Positions 1-11,443 of a stretch of 64,000 nucleotides of DNA are shown here, piece by piece (the stretch's first letter is position 1; the number at the start of each line of letters is the position of its first letter). Source of the DNA: Rhynchopus sp. YZ270_cl-10 (Eukaryota > Euglenozoa > Diplonemea > Diplonemida > Diplonemidae); NCBI GenBank assembly GCA_964035575.1, contig OZ037873.1:310001-374000 (forward strand), read 5' to 3'. The position numbers and the translations under genes are program-made. Below the pieces are notes generated by a model. It searched no databases and was not told the DNA's origin. It was given only the letters and a program-made list of their open reading frames with translations.

Positions 1-73
1 TGCCAGGGTTCACAAACGGCGGGTTCGCAGAGGCGGCTCCACACACCACTGCCATCAGCAGCAGGCCACGCAT
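1..73 (-). CDS. Secreted beta-helix protein, copy 1 (5' fragment)
   Basis: Only the first 24 codons lie in the window; the rest is beyond the left edge. They give MRGLLLMAVVCGAASA, a typical cleavable signal peptide, then NPPFVNPGT. This matches the starts of the three complete copies at 6536, 14152 and 22250, so this is the fourth member of the tandem array. The start codon is the reverse complement of cat at 71-73. The upstream flank (74-116) is also shared with the other copies, including the CTGCAG where copy 3 loses homology. Function is inferred from the full copies. Confidence 0.85.
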   Translation of the reverse strand, partial: MRGLLLMAVVCGAASANPPFVNPG

Positions 74-116
74 TGTTCGTTGCTCCCGTCCTTTGTGTCG
101 TGTCAGAGCCTGCAGT

Positions 117-774
117 GGTGTGGCAGAGGCAACCTCACAACACACATGGCCAGCCCACAACAAAACCCACCCACACCCATCCACCACCCATACCCAGACA
201 CACCAACCACGTGACATCCACACACTGTCACGTCCCTTCCAGAAGACTGCGTCAGGTGAATGACTCAGACCTGAGTTCAGAACAGCAGACACTTTGACAC
301 CCATCAACACACACCCACCACGGTCACAGACGCGACCGGGTAGTGCTGTCGATCCTGACTTGATGCCACCCACACCACCCACGCCCACCCATCTGCATGA
401 CTCCCATGTCCACCGTTCCCACACCTTATCCTTTGTCTCGTCCTCAACACCTCCACATGCTCCACAACACACAGACTGTCTGCCGGAAGATGCACATCTG
501 TGCTGCAGAACAGTGCCTGGTGAGGGGTGTGTCTCAGTCGTCCCTTCCTGCCCAGGTACATGCCCCCGATGCAAACATGGTGTTGTGGCTCAGCTGTGTT
601 GTCTTCTCCACAACAACAACAACAACAACAACAACACCATGTTGGAAGCAACGGTGCGTAATACAACAAAACCAACCCCACATCCCCTACCCACACGTAA
701 TACAACAACGGAGGCCCAGGTATGTGTCCATCACCACACCTTGCACGCTTGCAACTCTCAGTTCACCGAACTGT
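117..774. repeat. Array-associated repeat block, copy a
   Basis: Non-coding block beginning at ggtgtggcagaggcaacctc and ending near ctctcagttcaccgaa. Closely similar blocks occur at 1208-1666, 9505-9880, 17094-17655 and 22293-22676. Here and at 22293 it lies directly 5' of a beta-helix gene, so it may hold promoter or 5' processing signals (inference). It contains the palindrome actcagacctgagt and a CAA microsatellite (about 610-640) that is longest in this copy. Open frames across it are low-complexity and differ between copies, so I do not read it as coding. Confidence 0.8.
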
Positions 775-877
775 GAACTACGCTGGGAACACGGACAAAT
801 TATTCACCCCCCACACTGCCAAACCAACATTCCCCTTACCCCACAGGAAGTGCACAGGCCACGCCTCACAGGCCAGT

Positions 878-1207
878 GCAAAGGAGAATACACACAGTTA
901 CTTCGGCAAATACCCCCATTTAGGAATCACCCCAAAACTGATTCCAAACACACGTCCCGCTCTATTCCCCCCTTCTCCTTCCCCTCCCCGCCCTAAGCGA
1001 TACAGTTGAACGTACGGTGGGTGACACACAAGGCTGTCTGCACCCTGAGCACAGACACCCACGGGTCTGTCGTGTGCCACCACCCCAGAGTGCAAAGGGA
1101 TAACAAGCAGATACTCCAAGTGTATACAGTACCCCTCCACCCTCAGTACAGAGACAGAGACCGTACAAAGACATAGCACGCCCGCCCTTTGCACTAATAA
1201 AAGAATA
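878..1207. repeat. Second repeat module, copy 1
   Basis: A ~330-bp segment (gcaaaggagaatacacacag through the poly-pyrimidine stretch near 960-990 to the join with the next block) that recurs diverged at 2217-2637. In both places it leads into the actcagacctgagt block, so the two modules move or duplicate together. No gene is seen. Confidence 0.65.
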
Positions 1208-1666
1208 CTGCGTCAAGTGAATGACTCAGACCTGAGTTCAGAACAGCAGCACTTCGACACCCATCAACACACACCCACCACGGTCACAGACGCGACCGGG
1301 CAGTGCTGTCGATCCTGCACACCCACGCCCACCCATCTGCATGACTCCCATGCCCACCGTTCCCACACCTTATCCTTTGTCTCGTCCTCAACACCTCCAC
1401 ATGCTCCACAACACACAGACTGTCTGCCGGAAGATGCACATCTGTGCTGCAGAACAGTGCCTGGTGAGGGGTGTGTCTCAGTCGTCCCTTCCTGCCCAGG
1501 TACATGCCCCCGATGCAAACATGGTGTTGTGGCTCAGCTGTCTTGTCTTCTCCACAACAACAACAACAACACCATGTTGGAAGCAACGGTGCGTAATACA
1601 ACAACGGAGGCCCAGGTATGTGTCCATCACCACACCTTGCACGCTTGCAACTCTCAGTTCACCGAA
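1208..1666. repeat. Array-associated repeat block, copy b
   Basis: Same block as 117-774 but lacking its left ~130 bp and with fewer CAA units. With the modules at 878 and 2217 it shows that the region 5' of copy 1 grew by local duplication. Confidence 0.75.
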
Positions 1667-2216
1667 GCCCCTCAAAAAGCCTCAAAAACCCCACCCCCCT
1701 CTCCTGCGAACACAGGTCACAGAATGTCACCCCCTCCACACACTGCCAAGCCAACGTTCCCCTTACCCACAGGAACCCCAACACAGGCAACTCACAGGCA
1801 GTGCACAGGCCCAGACAACCCTCCGTTTTGAGCAGTCCACAGCCAACCGGCACATCGGTGCGGGCCAGATCAGTTCGCCGACAGTTCCCCAACCCCATCA
1901 CCCCCCCTTGCCCCTATTGCATCTCTGTGCACGCAGGCAGGCTCAACAGCACTGCAAACCACGCATCCCAAAGGACTAACTAACAAACGACACTTCCCCT
2001 TGTCTGCCTCATTGTGTCACCTAATGCCCCACCCAATGACGCCAGCCTTGCGCATCCTGCCGCAAGGAGCCCACACAACAATAGTGCACGCAGCCACACA
2101 CCAGGGATCAATCACACCACAGGAAGTGCACAGGGCACAAAGGTGGCAAGCATTATTTCTCTCCGCACAGAAAGCACAGCACACACCAGAGATCACACCA
2201 CGGTGCGAACTTAGGT
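1667..2216. other. Intergenic, C/A-rich, no gene seen
   Basis: C- and A-rich sequence with short direct repeats of cacaggaa-type words. Open frames here have no recognisable domain and low-complexity composition. Confidence 0.5.
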
Positions 2217-2745
2217 CGGTGCAAAGGAATACACACAGTTCCTTCGGCAAATACCCCCATTTAGGAATCACCCGAAAACTGATTCCAAACACACGCCCCG
2301 CTCCATTCCCCCCTTCCCCTTCCCCTTCTCCTTCCCCTCCCTGCCCTCCAGGGCACCATCGTGCAGCAGGTACCATGTGGTGCATCTCAAGCATCTGGAC
2401 GAGCTAGCCTAACAAGCGAGACAGTTGAACACACTCTAGGTAGCAAACAACAAACTGTCTGCACCATGAGCACAGACACCAGGTCTGTCGTATGGCACCC
2501 ACCCCAGAGTGCAAAGGGAAGCGAGACAGTGATCTCATGCGCATTTGCTCCAAGTGTGTACATGTGCCCCTCCACGCATCTGTACAGAGACACAGCACGC
2601 CCACCCTTTATACAAACAAAAGAAGACTGCGTCAGGTGAATGACTCAGACCTGAGTTCAGAACAGCAGACACTTTGACACCCATCACCATCACACACACC
2701 ACGGTCACAGATGCGACCGGGCAGTGCTGTCGATCCTGACCTCAC
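2217..2745. repeat. Second repeat module copy 2 plus truncated block
   Basis: 2217-2637 is the diverged second copy of the 878-1207 module. It runs straight into a short piece of the array-associated block (2638-2745), which keeps the actcagacctgagt palindrome and the cgcgaccggg-like segment and then ends. Confidence 0.65.
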
Positions 2746-3336
2746 GGTGCTACCCCGCCTGACGTTCCACATAAGGTAGATGACGCGCCCATCGCTTGAG
2801 AACTGCAGAAGGCCTTCGCATGAAAGGAGAGAACTGACAAACAAAACAACGTACCCTTTTTTTAGATTTTTATAGCAAACAACTCGTACAAGAGTGACAC
2901 AGGGCTCTTGTTAACACATGAATTAATCAAAAAAAATAACGGCGAAATTGCTAAGATGGTGGGCTTCAGACAGAAGCCGGCCAAGGAAAGACAGCACATT
3001 AAAACCACAAAGAATGCAACGAGACGAGAGGCGCTGCAGAACAAATAAAAGCACTCAAGAGATGGGACTGCCCGAAACTTTTGGCAGAAGACATCATGAA
3101 CACAAATGAAATAAATAGAATAAGATAAGAACCTACACCCATCATGCTCTCACGCATCCACACTCTCCCAATGTGTAGTCGAACCGGGGAGGGCACTTCA
3201 TTGGCAGGCACAAAACAAAATGTACACTTCTGGCACATGCTGGTCATCGAACACACACTATCAATCAATCGCGAGGCAATAGTATCAAACATAGAAGAGA
3301 AAGCATTGTGCATGTGTCCGAGATCACATTATGTAC
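2746..3336. other. Intergenic, nothing recognised
   Basis: AT-rich sequence with no supported gene or repeat. The longest open frame (minus strand, about 3000-3310) has no domain I recognise. Confidence 0.4.
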
Positions 3337-3436
3337 CGTAACTGTAAATATGTTGGACCGTAATAATGTTGGGACGAGCGAGCCTTTTTTGGGCTGTCCC
3401 AACATTTTTACGGTCCAACATATTTACAGTTACGGT
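3337..3436. mobile_element. Palindromic TA-duplication MITE
   Basis: A 100-bp foldback element. The left arm CCGTAACTGTAAATATGTTG and onward is mirrored by the right arm over more than 40 bp, with a short loop around 3378-3390. TA flanks both ends (3335-3336 and 3437-3438), the target duplication used by Tc1/mariner-type elements. It has no coding capacity, and the nearly perfect arms suggest a fairly recent insertion. Confidence 0.8.
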
Positions 3437-3708
3437 ATGTGCCAGAGTGTAGCGTGCCGTGTAGAAAACAAGGGGGGTGGGGGAGAGAGAGAGAGAGAGA
3501 GGGTACTGGAGGGTGTTGCACAAAGATGCTGCAAAGATGCGCAGGTGCCCCGTACACAGGGGTGCCCGTATTGCAAACATTTACTCGCACCTTTGTGCAC
3601 ACCGCAAGGCAGTGTGCTCAACGCAAAAAGAGAGAGAAAAAAAATGGGTACACAAAAAAAATGGTGGTGTGTGAGAGATGATGCTAAGCTTATGCTTAGT
3701 CTGTGTCA

Positions 3709-6536
3709 TTACAGAGGCTTTGGGAAAGGAAGCATGGCTGAAATGCCCCTCTGCGTGAGTGTCTCATCGTCGAGGTAGGGAGACCACGTGCTGTTTATGT
3801 CGGCAGCACAGATCGTCACGTTCTTCGGTGAGTGCACGTTGTTGTTTTCGACGTACATAGTTGATCTGCCACACTTCGAGGCGTATGAGCTCTTCCTCGT
3901 CTGGCATGTGTTGTTGTAGAAGGCAAGGTTGCTGCCCGCAGAAAAGCACTTCCCCACGTACGCGTACACGTTCTCGTAGTGGTGGTTCCACTGACCACCA
4001 AAGTCAGTCTTCAAACCACCATCAGCATAAGCAAAGTAGTTGTTGTGTGTGAGGTAGTAGCTCGACCCATCGTCGTTGTCAATAGCTTCCTGGCTGTTGT
4101 ACACTGCGATAATGAAATTGTATCTGATCTCCCTGAAACGTGGAAGGACAGAAGGACCGGTGGCCAACACGTGTCCAGGAAGGTCACCCGTGACGTTGTC
4201 CTTGTTGAAGACCCTGTGCATGCCCATGTCGGTGATGTACGGAACACGGTCCCAGCTGTTGAACGGGCCGTGGTCGCCACTCTCACGCACACAGTTCGCA
4301 AGCAGGTTCCCCTCCATCACATCGCCACCACCAAACCCGTCGTTGAAGTTCACACCCGCACGTGGTCCGTTGAAGTGCACGTTCTGTGCAAGGTACGTGC
4401 CTGCCGTCACAGCCTGGAACCACATCGACGACTGCTTCTGCCAGATCCCAATCTCACGCACAAGGTTCCCCACAATCCGTGTGTTCCGTGGCTGGTTTCC
4501 CCCACGTCCGTCAGGACCCACACCATACGGAATCGTGATCGAGCAGTTCTCGTTCAGACAGTTTCCTGTCGACCCCCAGGCAGCCATCGCAGAGTCGCCA
4601 ATCCAGCTCATCTCGTTGTTCGACACTGTCACGTTCCTGTTGTAGTTGCTCACAAACACACCGTTCCCGTCCACACGCGTGATCAGGTTGTTGTCCACTG
4701 TTGTCCGCTCCGTCCCCTCCATCAGAATTGCACCAGACCGCTGCAGTGCCCAGTCACCACCACTCGGCATGCCGTGGATGTCCGCCACGTCTGTCCCCAG
4801 GTACGTCAGCATCGCATCACGGATCACCAGCCCACGGATCGTCACGTCCTGCACAGGTGCTGTCTGTGTGCCGGTGATGTTGAACAGCACCTTCGTCCGT
4901 GTTGCCACAAACTGCTCGTCTCCCGTCGGTGTCTGCGACGTGTTGAACGTGTAGTACAACGCCTCCTCGTCTGCGTCGAAGAAGAACTCACCTGGCGAGT
5001 CGCACTCCTCCTTCACGTTCTCAATCCACCACTGAGACCCCGTTACCTCACCCTCTCCACCTTGGTTGCAGCCCACATCCTGGTTGAAGTTAAGCTCAGA
5101 GTTCACCTTGTCGATGCTCTCAACAAGACAGAGGTTTGTGTACCACCTTTGGCTCCCACGCCACACCTGCACCACTGCTCCTTTTGGGTTTGAGTAGTTG
5201 GCTGCCTGTGGGAGTACGTCTGCGTAGGACAGACCACTTGGCGACATGTGTGTCTGCACGGCCCCTTTGCTGGTGTGCGTAGTGTGGTTGTACGTCTGCC
5301 CTCTTGGGGGCTTCTGGCTGCACCAGTACCCAGTGGGTGGGCTGATGTCGTCACAGAACCCACCCACACCGATGTGAAAGCGCTGTCCAGAAGTGGCGGG
5401 GAACTCCACGCTGGGCCAGCTCGTCCCATCCGTCGAAATATCCTTCGTCTCATTCCACCTCTTGTCCTGGTCCAGAGGTGCAGTGAAGCTGTGTGAGGAG
5501 AATAGTTACCACACAAACATAGAAAAGCCTGTAACATGGCTCGAAGCATCTAACTCTTGGTCACTGTGCTACTTACAGTGCAGTGTCGAAAATGGCTTTA
5601 CCCTGCCAAGGACCGCTAACCAAAGCTAGATCAGTAACAGGCAAATATGTCTGGCTCAAACAAAAGGAACCTCGTTTGGGATAAAACACGACTTCGCCTC
5701 TACCAAACACAGTGGGCAAGGGTGCGAAGGATGCATATATTGTACAGAAAAAATATTTTTCTAAAAAGGTATGCTAACGCTGATACAGATGCGGCGTCTC
5801 ACAAATGCGTTGCTACATACTTTGTCGCCTTTGTAATCCACCCCTGCCTGTACTGCCCGCCTGCATAATGCTGCCCAGACAGCTCAGGGTGTCCATTGGG
5901 GTACTTGGCACGGATGGCCCTCTCTGTCCCAAGCCTGAGGCCTGTGATCTCTGTGAAGCCCTGCCCCTTGACGTCAAGCTTCCATGTGTTGTGTGTGGCG
6001 TCGTACTGTGTCCACGCACCCTTCCCGTTCACCTTGACAGGCACAGCCCCACTCACAACCGCCTCCTGACCCTCGAAGTTCTGGATCGTCAGCTTTGCGT
6101 GCTCCGTCCCCAGCTGCACCTGCTCCGTGTGGTACGTGCCTGCATACAGCACAATCGTCGCAGCCCCCTTCCCTGCAGCTGCCGCCACCGCATCCACAAG
6201 TGTGGAGAACGGCGACGTCTTGCTCCCGTCACCACCCGAAGACGCCTTTGCGTCCACATAGATCACAACACCCGAAGAAGGCGTCGCGTACGTCGGCGGC
6301 ACCCACACATCCTCACCCGAAGGTGCCTCCACCCCACACGCCTGCAGCTGCAACGCGTCGTACAGCGTCTTGAAGTCACCCCGCTGCGGCAGGGTCGTCT
6401 TCCCGTACTCCCATGCGTGCTCACGCACCTTGCAGTCGTAGCTTGGTGGAATCCCGCCTGGTGTTCCGGGGTTCACAAACGGCGGGTTCGCAGAGGCGGC
6501 TCCACACACCACTGCCATCAGCAGCAGGCCACGCAT
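3709..6536 (-). CDS. Secreted right-handed beta-helix protein, copy 2
   Basis: Two exons, 5821-6536 and 3709-5488, separated by a 332-bp phase-2 intron with donor GTATGT and acceptor CACAG; 831 residues. Residues 1-16 form a signal peptide, so the product is secreted or surface-bound. Residues 90-140 (VIYVDAKASS, SPFSTLVDAV, IVLYAGTYH) are the N-cap of a pectin-lyase-like helix. Exon 2 carries the coils, with repeated NNxI/V..NG and N.V..N patterns, many N-glycosylation sequons and the block GVNFNDGFGGGDVMEG followed by GDHGPFNSWDR. The fold is typical of polysaccharide lyases and some glycosidases; the substrate cannot be told and I cannot assign catalytic residues. The start is the only Met that gives the signal peptide and is shared by all copies. 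A 24-bp inverted repeat (ctaagc..gcttag, 3684-3700) lies just beyond the stop. Confidence 0.9.
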
Positions 6537-6604
6537 TGTTCGTTGCTCCCGTCCTTTGTGTCGTGTCAGAGCCTGCAGTGGTGTGGCAGAGGCAACCTCA
6601 CAAC

Positions 6605-7832
6605 CCGCAGGATGCTGAATGGGCCCTGATTAGAGAGGGGAGACTGGTCAAAGCTTACTTCACAAATCAGTGATTGTGCCCCCGTGACCCCGTTTGTTAC
6701 CCAGAAAAAGAAAAAAGTTGGACACAATGGTCGCTGAAGGTCCTGCTTCCTCTCGTCAGTCAGATGAACGGAGAATATTGGAGACACAGGTTAATTAACT
6801 CTGTGTGATGCAGGGTCCGGTTGGGGGTGTGCTGAGAACATGATGAGGAAATCTTTTTTTTTTTTTTTTTCCGAGAGAGTTTCTTCTTGGAATTCGTCTT
6901 TTTGTTGGATTATTATTTCTTCTCGTTTTCATTTTTTGTATTGCTATCCATCCTTTCAGTTTTAAAAAAAAGAGAAATGTGCAAGACGTAGTTACATCTT
7001 CCACGCTGTTTTAAGCAGCTTTTATGAAAAGCTATGAAAAGCTGACCCCCTGCCCTATCATCCCTTTCCCCTTTAGAACAAAACACAACTCACTTCTGAA
7101 AAACAATACACTGCTCTTTGTCGGGTGAAGGGTGAAGAAAAACCGACCATCATCATAGAGAAAAAATGGTGGTATCGGATCACTCTGTTGCATCGAGATC
7201 GTTGTATCGAGTGTTTCTCTTTTGGCCTATTTTTTTTTTGCATTATTTTTCCTTCCTTTGTACTTTCTTTGTTTTGGTTGTTGTTAGAATCAACAATCGC
7301 CTATCGAGTTCTGTGAAATAGGAGGAACTCCTTTTCTTGTCTATCCACGGAAAGACAAGTAAGGTATCATAAAGGGCGGTCCAAATAACTTCATTATTCG
7401 GTAACTTTGAAAAGAAAAAATTGTGGTGGGGGGAAAAAAGTTATTTGGGGGTAAACTTATCTGTGTCTGGTTTGTTTTCTTGATCATTTATTAATGTGGT
7501 GTTTCAAATCACTGAAAGGGTGCTGGCTGACGACACTGAGGACCTCCTTGGCCCAGAGCTGTTCTCGAAGTCAAGCACGACCCGGCTGTACGCTGGAGGC
7601 CTCAACACAGGTCCGCTTCTAATCTGGGCAAAAACAGCCGAAATACAGCAAAAAGGGGGGAAGAATAAAAGGAGAGGTTGGGGAAAGGAGGTCGTCTGCT
7701 CAACCAGCCAGCAACTTCACGGCAGCCACCACGTCTCCTTCCGCAGTGTGCAGCTGTGACGTGGAAACTCTCAGGAGGACTGTCGTTGCAGGCGCAGGTG
7801 AGAAGCGTGAAGCTGCACCGTATCGTGGTCTG
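6605..7832. other. Intergenic with one shared gene-like fragment
   Basis: Poly-T runs and AT-rich sequence. The repeat block seen upstream of other array copies is cut to about 25 bp here (6580-6604). 7556-7629 holds a ~70-bp segment (cccggctgtac, ggcct, acaggtccg) that recurs in inverted orientation at 16962-17030; it reads as SSTTRLYAGGLNTGP on the plus strand and may be a relic of a coding exon. No full gene is supported. Confidence 0.5.
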
Positions 7833-8726
7833 TCACTGCGACAGTCTCGGTCGCTTGGAGTCTTCCTCAGGTGATTCGTCTCGCTTCCGTTTCGGACGGG
7901 CATCCACAACAAGATCAGTCAGGCCCACCTCCTCCACAGCGCTCGACACAACAGCACTGCACCCAGAGAGGCGGAGGGTTTGTAAGGTGCCAATAAGATC
8001 ACAGCAGAAGCCTTCCTCAATGTGCTGAACACTGCTGAGTGAAGATAAGTCGAGAGCTGTTAAACTGGTGCAGTCCTGGAGGAAGTCGCACCCAACGTGC
8101 TCAAGACTGCTGAGTGAAGACAGATCCAGAGCTGTCAAACTCGTGCATCCACTGAGGAACCCGTCCTCAATGTGTGTTAGACTATTGAATGAAGATAAGT
8201 CGACAGCTGTTAAACTCCTGCACCCCCTGAGGAAGAAGGTCCCAACGTACGTGAGACTGTTGAATGAAGACAAGTCGACAGCTGTCAAACTCCTGCATAG
8301 GTGGAGGAACTCATCCTCAATGCGTGTGACAGTCGACACAGTACTCAGATCAAGTCGCGTTATCGATGTCTCCTCCAAGAAGTGGTAGGGAATGACAGTC
8401 GCAACCTCCGCCTGCAGAAGCAAACACGCCACCTCAGGATCCTTCACACTGTTCAGCCTCTCTGGACTCAGGTCTGTCTCACCCAACGCACGAAGCGCTG
8501 CTATGGCTTCACCCCTTTTTGTCGTCTTGAGGAAAATCGTGTCCCCAGCACTCAGCTGCGTCATGTCCGCTCCTTCGCCCATCGCTTTGTCTCCGAAACT
8601 CATGCCAAAGCTGTCTTCAGGCAGCCCCACTGCAGACGCCACCTTCCGCCGCACGTCCTCCACTGTGTCAGCCAGAGCCACCTCAATCACGTGTGTCTCG
8701 TCGCAATACTCCACATTCAGATCCAT
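7833..8726 (-). CDS. Ubiquitin-like / leucine-rich repeat protein
   Basis: A 297-residue protein without an intron. The start at 8726 (MDLNVEYCDE) is chosen because residues 1 to about 68 then form a ubiquitin-like beta-grasp region (VEDVRRKVASAVGLPEDSF, LSAGDTIFL); an upstream in-frame start adds only low-complexity residues. A linker (LSPERLNSVKDPEVACLLLQ) leads to about six LRRs of 22-23 residues with the pattern C.SLTAVDLSSFNSLT.I...FL, the BspA/TpLRR type. The C-terminus is basic-acidic (RPKRKRDESPEEDSKRPRL), probably a nuclear signal. Such LRRs bind proteins; no enzyme domain is present. It sits alone between beta-helix copies 2 and 3 on the same strand, with no functional link shown. 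Confidence 0.85.
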   Translation of the reverse strand: MDLNVEYCDETHVIEVALADTVEDVRRKVASAVGLPEDSFGMSFGDKAMGEGADMTQLSAGDTIFLKTTKRGEAIAALRALGETDLSPERLNSVKDPEVACLLLQAEVATVIPYHFLEETSITRLDLSTVSTVTRIEDEFLHLCRSLTAVDLSSFNSLTYVGTFFLRGCRSLTAVDLSSFNSLTHIEDGFLSGCTSLTALDLSSLSSLEHVGCDFLQDCTSLTALDLSSLSSVQHIEEGFCCDLIGTLQTLRLSGCSAVVSSAVEEVGLTDLVVDARPKRKRDESPEEDSKRPRLSQ

Positions 8727-9504
8727 GATTTGTGTTGCTGAGTTTGAATACCCTTTTTCTGTTGTTACTGTGGTTGTGTTGTTGTGAGTGCTTTGGGGAG
8801 GGTGGTGAGGCAGGGAAGAAACAGAGCGTTGCTTTATGTCACCTTTGATCACAATCGGTATCAAATTAAAGGCCACCCACTACAACACTACAACGCCACA
8901 CAAACACACAGAGAGCTGCCTCCCTCAGAGGATCTTTCCCAATTCACCCAAACCCAAACCCTCAGGTTCGAACGCCAAGAGTCTCAGAACTCACTTGGGC
9001 TAACGAACGCACAACACCAAAAGAAAACCAACATGTCTCCTTGGCACATCGGTCTCCAAGGTGCGGTACCCACACACTACCACATGCCTTCCTCCCAAGG
9101 CAGGACTCCTCCACACAGAACAACTGAAACAAGCCGCATCTGCCAGCACACACCACGGTCACAGACGCGACCGGGCAGTGCTGTCGATCCTGACTTGATG
9201 TCACCCACACCCACACAGATAGTCGTGAACACCCCTCCCTTGCTGCCAAGTGTACATAGAGCACGGTGCAAAGACGATGTGCACCCCCTCAATGCTCCCC
9301 GGTGTGCAAGATTGGGTCAGAGGATCTTGTAGCAGGCTCAACTTCGGTCAGGTTGACTGAGTTTGGCGCACAATGAAACTCTACCATGCAGCACGGTGTA
9401 CCTAAGTTTAGATCCCTGCTTCCCTCCACCCACCCCGTACCCAGACACACCAGCCACGTGACACCCACACTACCACATGCCTTCCCCCCAAGGCAGGACT
9501 CCTC
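8727..9504. other. Intergenic with a partial repeat block
   Basis: Upstream of the LRR gene; holds its unmapped promoter and 5' processing site. 9139-9200 is a fragment of the array-associated block (acagacgcgaccgggcagtg and flanks). The words accacatgccttcc and aaggcaggactcctccacac recur at 9077-9118 and 9473-9511, bracketing a ~400-bp direct repeat. No gene is seen. Confidence 0.5.
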
Positions 9505-9880
9505 CACACAGCAAACACTTTGACACCCATCAACACACACCCACCACGGTCACAGACGCGACCGGGTAGTGCTGTCGATCCTGACTTGATGCCACTCATA
9601 CCTACACCACCCATCTGCATGACTCCCATGCCCACCGTTCCCACACCTTATCCTTTGTCTCGTCCTCAACACCTCCACATGCTCCACAACACACAGACTG
9701 TCTGCCGGAAGATGCACATCTGTGCTGCAGAACAGTGCCTGGCGAGGGGTGTGTCTCAGTCGTCCCTTCCTGCCCAGGTACATGCCCCCGATGCAAACAT
9801 GGTGTGGCTCAGCTGTGTTGTCTTCTCCACAACAACAACAACACCATGTTGGAAGCAACGGTGCGTAATACAACAAAACC
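9505..9880. repeat. Array-associated repeat block, copy c
   Basis: Same block as 117-774, starting inside it at agcaaacactttgacaccc. It has a short CAA tract. Unlike copies a and e it does not abut a beta-helix start codon. Confidence 0.75.
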
Positions 9881-11443
9881 AGCCCACACGCTATGACATT
9901 GACACATGCACACCACGTCACGTCCACGTCTCTCCTCATCGCTGCTCCATACCCCCCCAACCACCACCCCACACACTGCGACAGATGCACACCACGTCAC
10001 ACCCACTGTCACCTCACTCTTCCACCTTGCTGGACTCTCCTTATTACACCAAGCTGCACGGACCCGTAGTGGGAAAGCCAAATAGAAAGGGATGGGATGG
10101 GTCAGTACTTTATTCACACAAAAAAACAGAAAAAACCACAAAAAGGCAACGGAACGAGAAGTGTTGCATACATTACTACAAGAGGGACACGGTCAGAGAG
10201 AGGGCAAGGATACGGGCCTCTCTCACAACATCTGCACGCACTTTATTGGGCGACCCACGGTCACAGAACACGTTGATGGGGGGGAAAAGGCCGCAAATGA
10301 AACAATAAAAAAGAAAAAGAAGACAAAAGACAATGACAAAAGCTTCCACCTCATCAGTCCCTGGCAATACTGGGTGGCGCTAACATTCCCTCGCCATACC
10401 ATGTGTGGGTGGATACATTGTTCCCGGGGTTTTTTGTGGGGTAAGAAAATTTTTCTTCCCAGGCCTGCATCACAGGGTTCAACTGATTGGACGGGGGGGG
10501 GATAGGGAAATGACAAAGGTTTTTTTTTTTCCACGTGTGCACACACCGAAGTGGCTGGAGCGCCCAAGGAAAAAGGATTGGTCTGACCTATGGACGTCGT
10601 ATAGCACAATACAAAAATAAAGTTCGTGGAAGCGTCGTTGTGTGCGACCAAAAAAAAAAGGGGGGGGGGTAATGAACGTGGTATCACTGAAAGCCGCAGC
10701 GGTGGAATTGTTCGCTTTGAGAAGAAAAGGGGTGAAAGACGAATGTGTTTCATGTTGTACACATTTCGGGTGTGTGGGGTGTCCTTGTAACCAACACGAG
10801 CACAATGTGTTCTTACATCCTGTGATGTAATATTGTTCAAAATGCAAAAACATTGCACAGAGATGGATGCAAAAAATGCGATCACACCTGTGCGTTGTAT
10901 GCACGTTAAGTATACAGGGCAAACTGAAGACGTTCTGTCCTTCTGTTCACAGGTTTGTAGCATCTTTCCCTTGGTGGTGAAAAGGAGACGCAGACAAAAG
11001 CAAACGGGATAATCCCTTGAGAACAGAATAGCACCAAAGAAACAAAACAAAACAAAAAAAAAAACTCCATCTCTGACGGCGCACTGCGCTACACATAATA
11101 AAGTGAAGTTGATAGTGCAAACGCCTCTGGGACGCAGGCACTGACACTCCGCGGGTTATCAAACCCCGGAGTGTTGCATTTGGGAGTTGTCCACAGGAAA
11201 ACTGTAAGCAGGCACAGAAAAGTAATCATGTGAACATAAAAAAATAAACAAATAAACAAAAGACGTTTGAATCTATGCCCCAGACCCTCATGCCAGGTCA
11301 CGCACAGAATAAACTAAGCAACAGCAAAGCAACACCACGTTGTGCTTTTTCGAATTTTTTCTCAAATCCTTGAGTGGGGATTGGGGCTACGTTCTGCAGT
11401 GTGCATCAGGGGACACCTCAGTGGACAACGACATCCGCTAGCC
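9881..11443. other. Intergenic between copies 2 and 3, no gene
   Basis: Homopolymer-rich (A, T and G runs). At about 11116-11180 lies one copy of a dispersed motif (gcaaacgcctctgggacgca) followed by a strong hairpin (CACTCCGCGGGTT against AAACCCCGGAGTG). A long minus-strand open frame at 10223-11050 has phenylalanine-rich homopolymer composition and no domain, and is not accepted as a gene. Confidence 0.5.

Noticed and set aside
3979-5193. 404-codon plus-strand frame opposite the beta-helix gene
   Set aside because: Shadow frame; it recurs opposite every copy, and the minus-strand frame has the signal peptide, splice sites and fold.
8940-9010. ggttcgaacgcc as a possible tRNA B box
   Set aside because: No A box, acceptor stem or cloverleaf could be drawn around it. 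I found no tRNA gene in the window.
10223-11050. 275-codon minus-strand open frame
   Set aside because: Phe/Ser-rich from homopolymer runs, no domain, crosses a dispersed motif and hairpin; codon use unlike the real genes.
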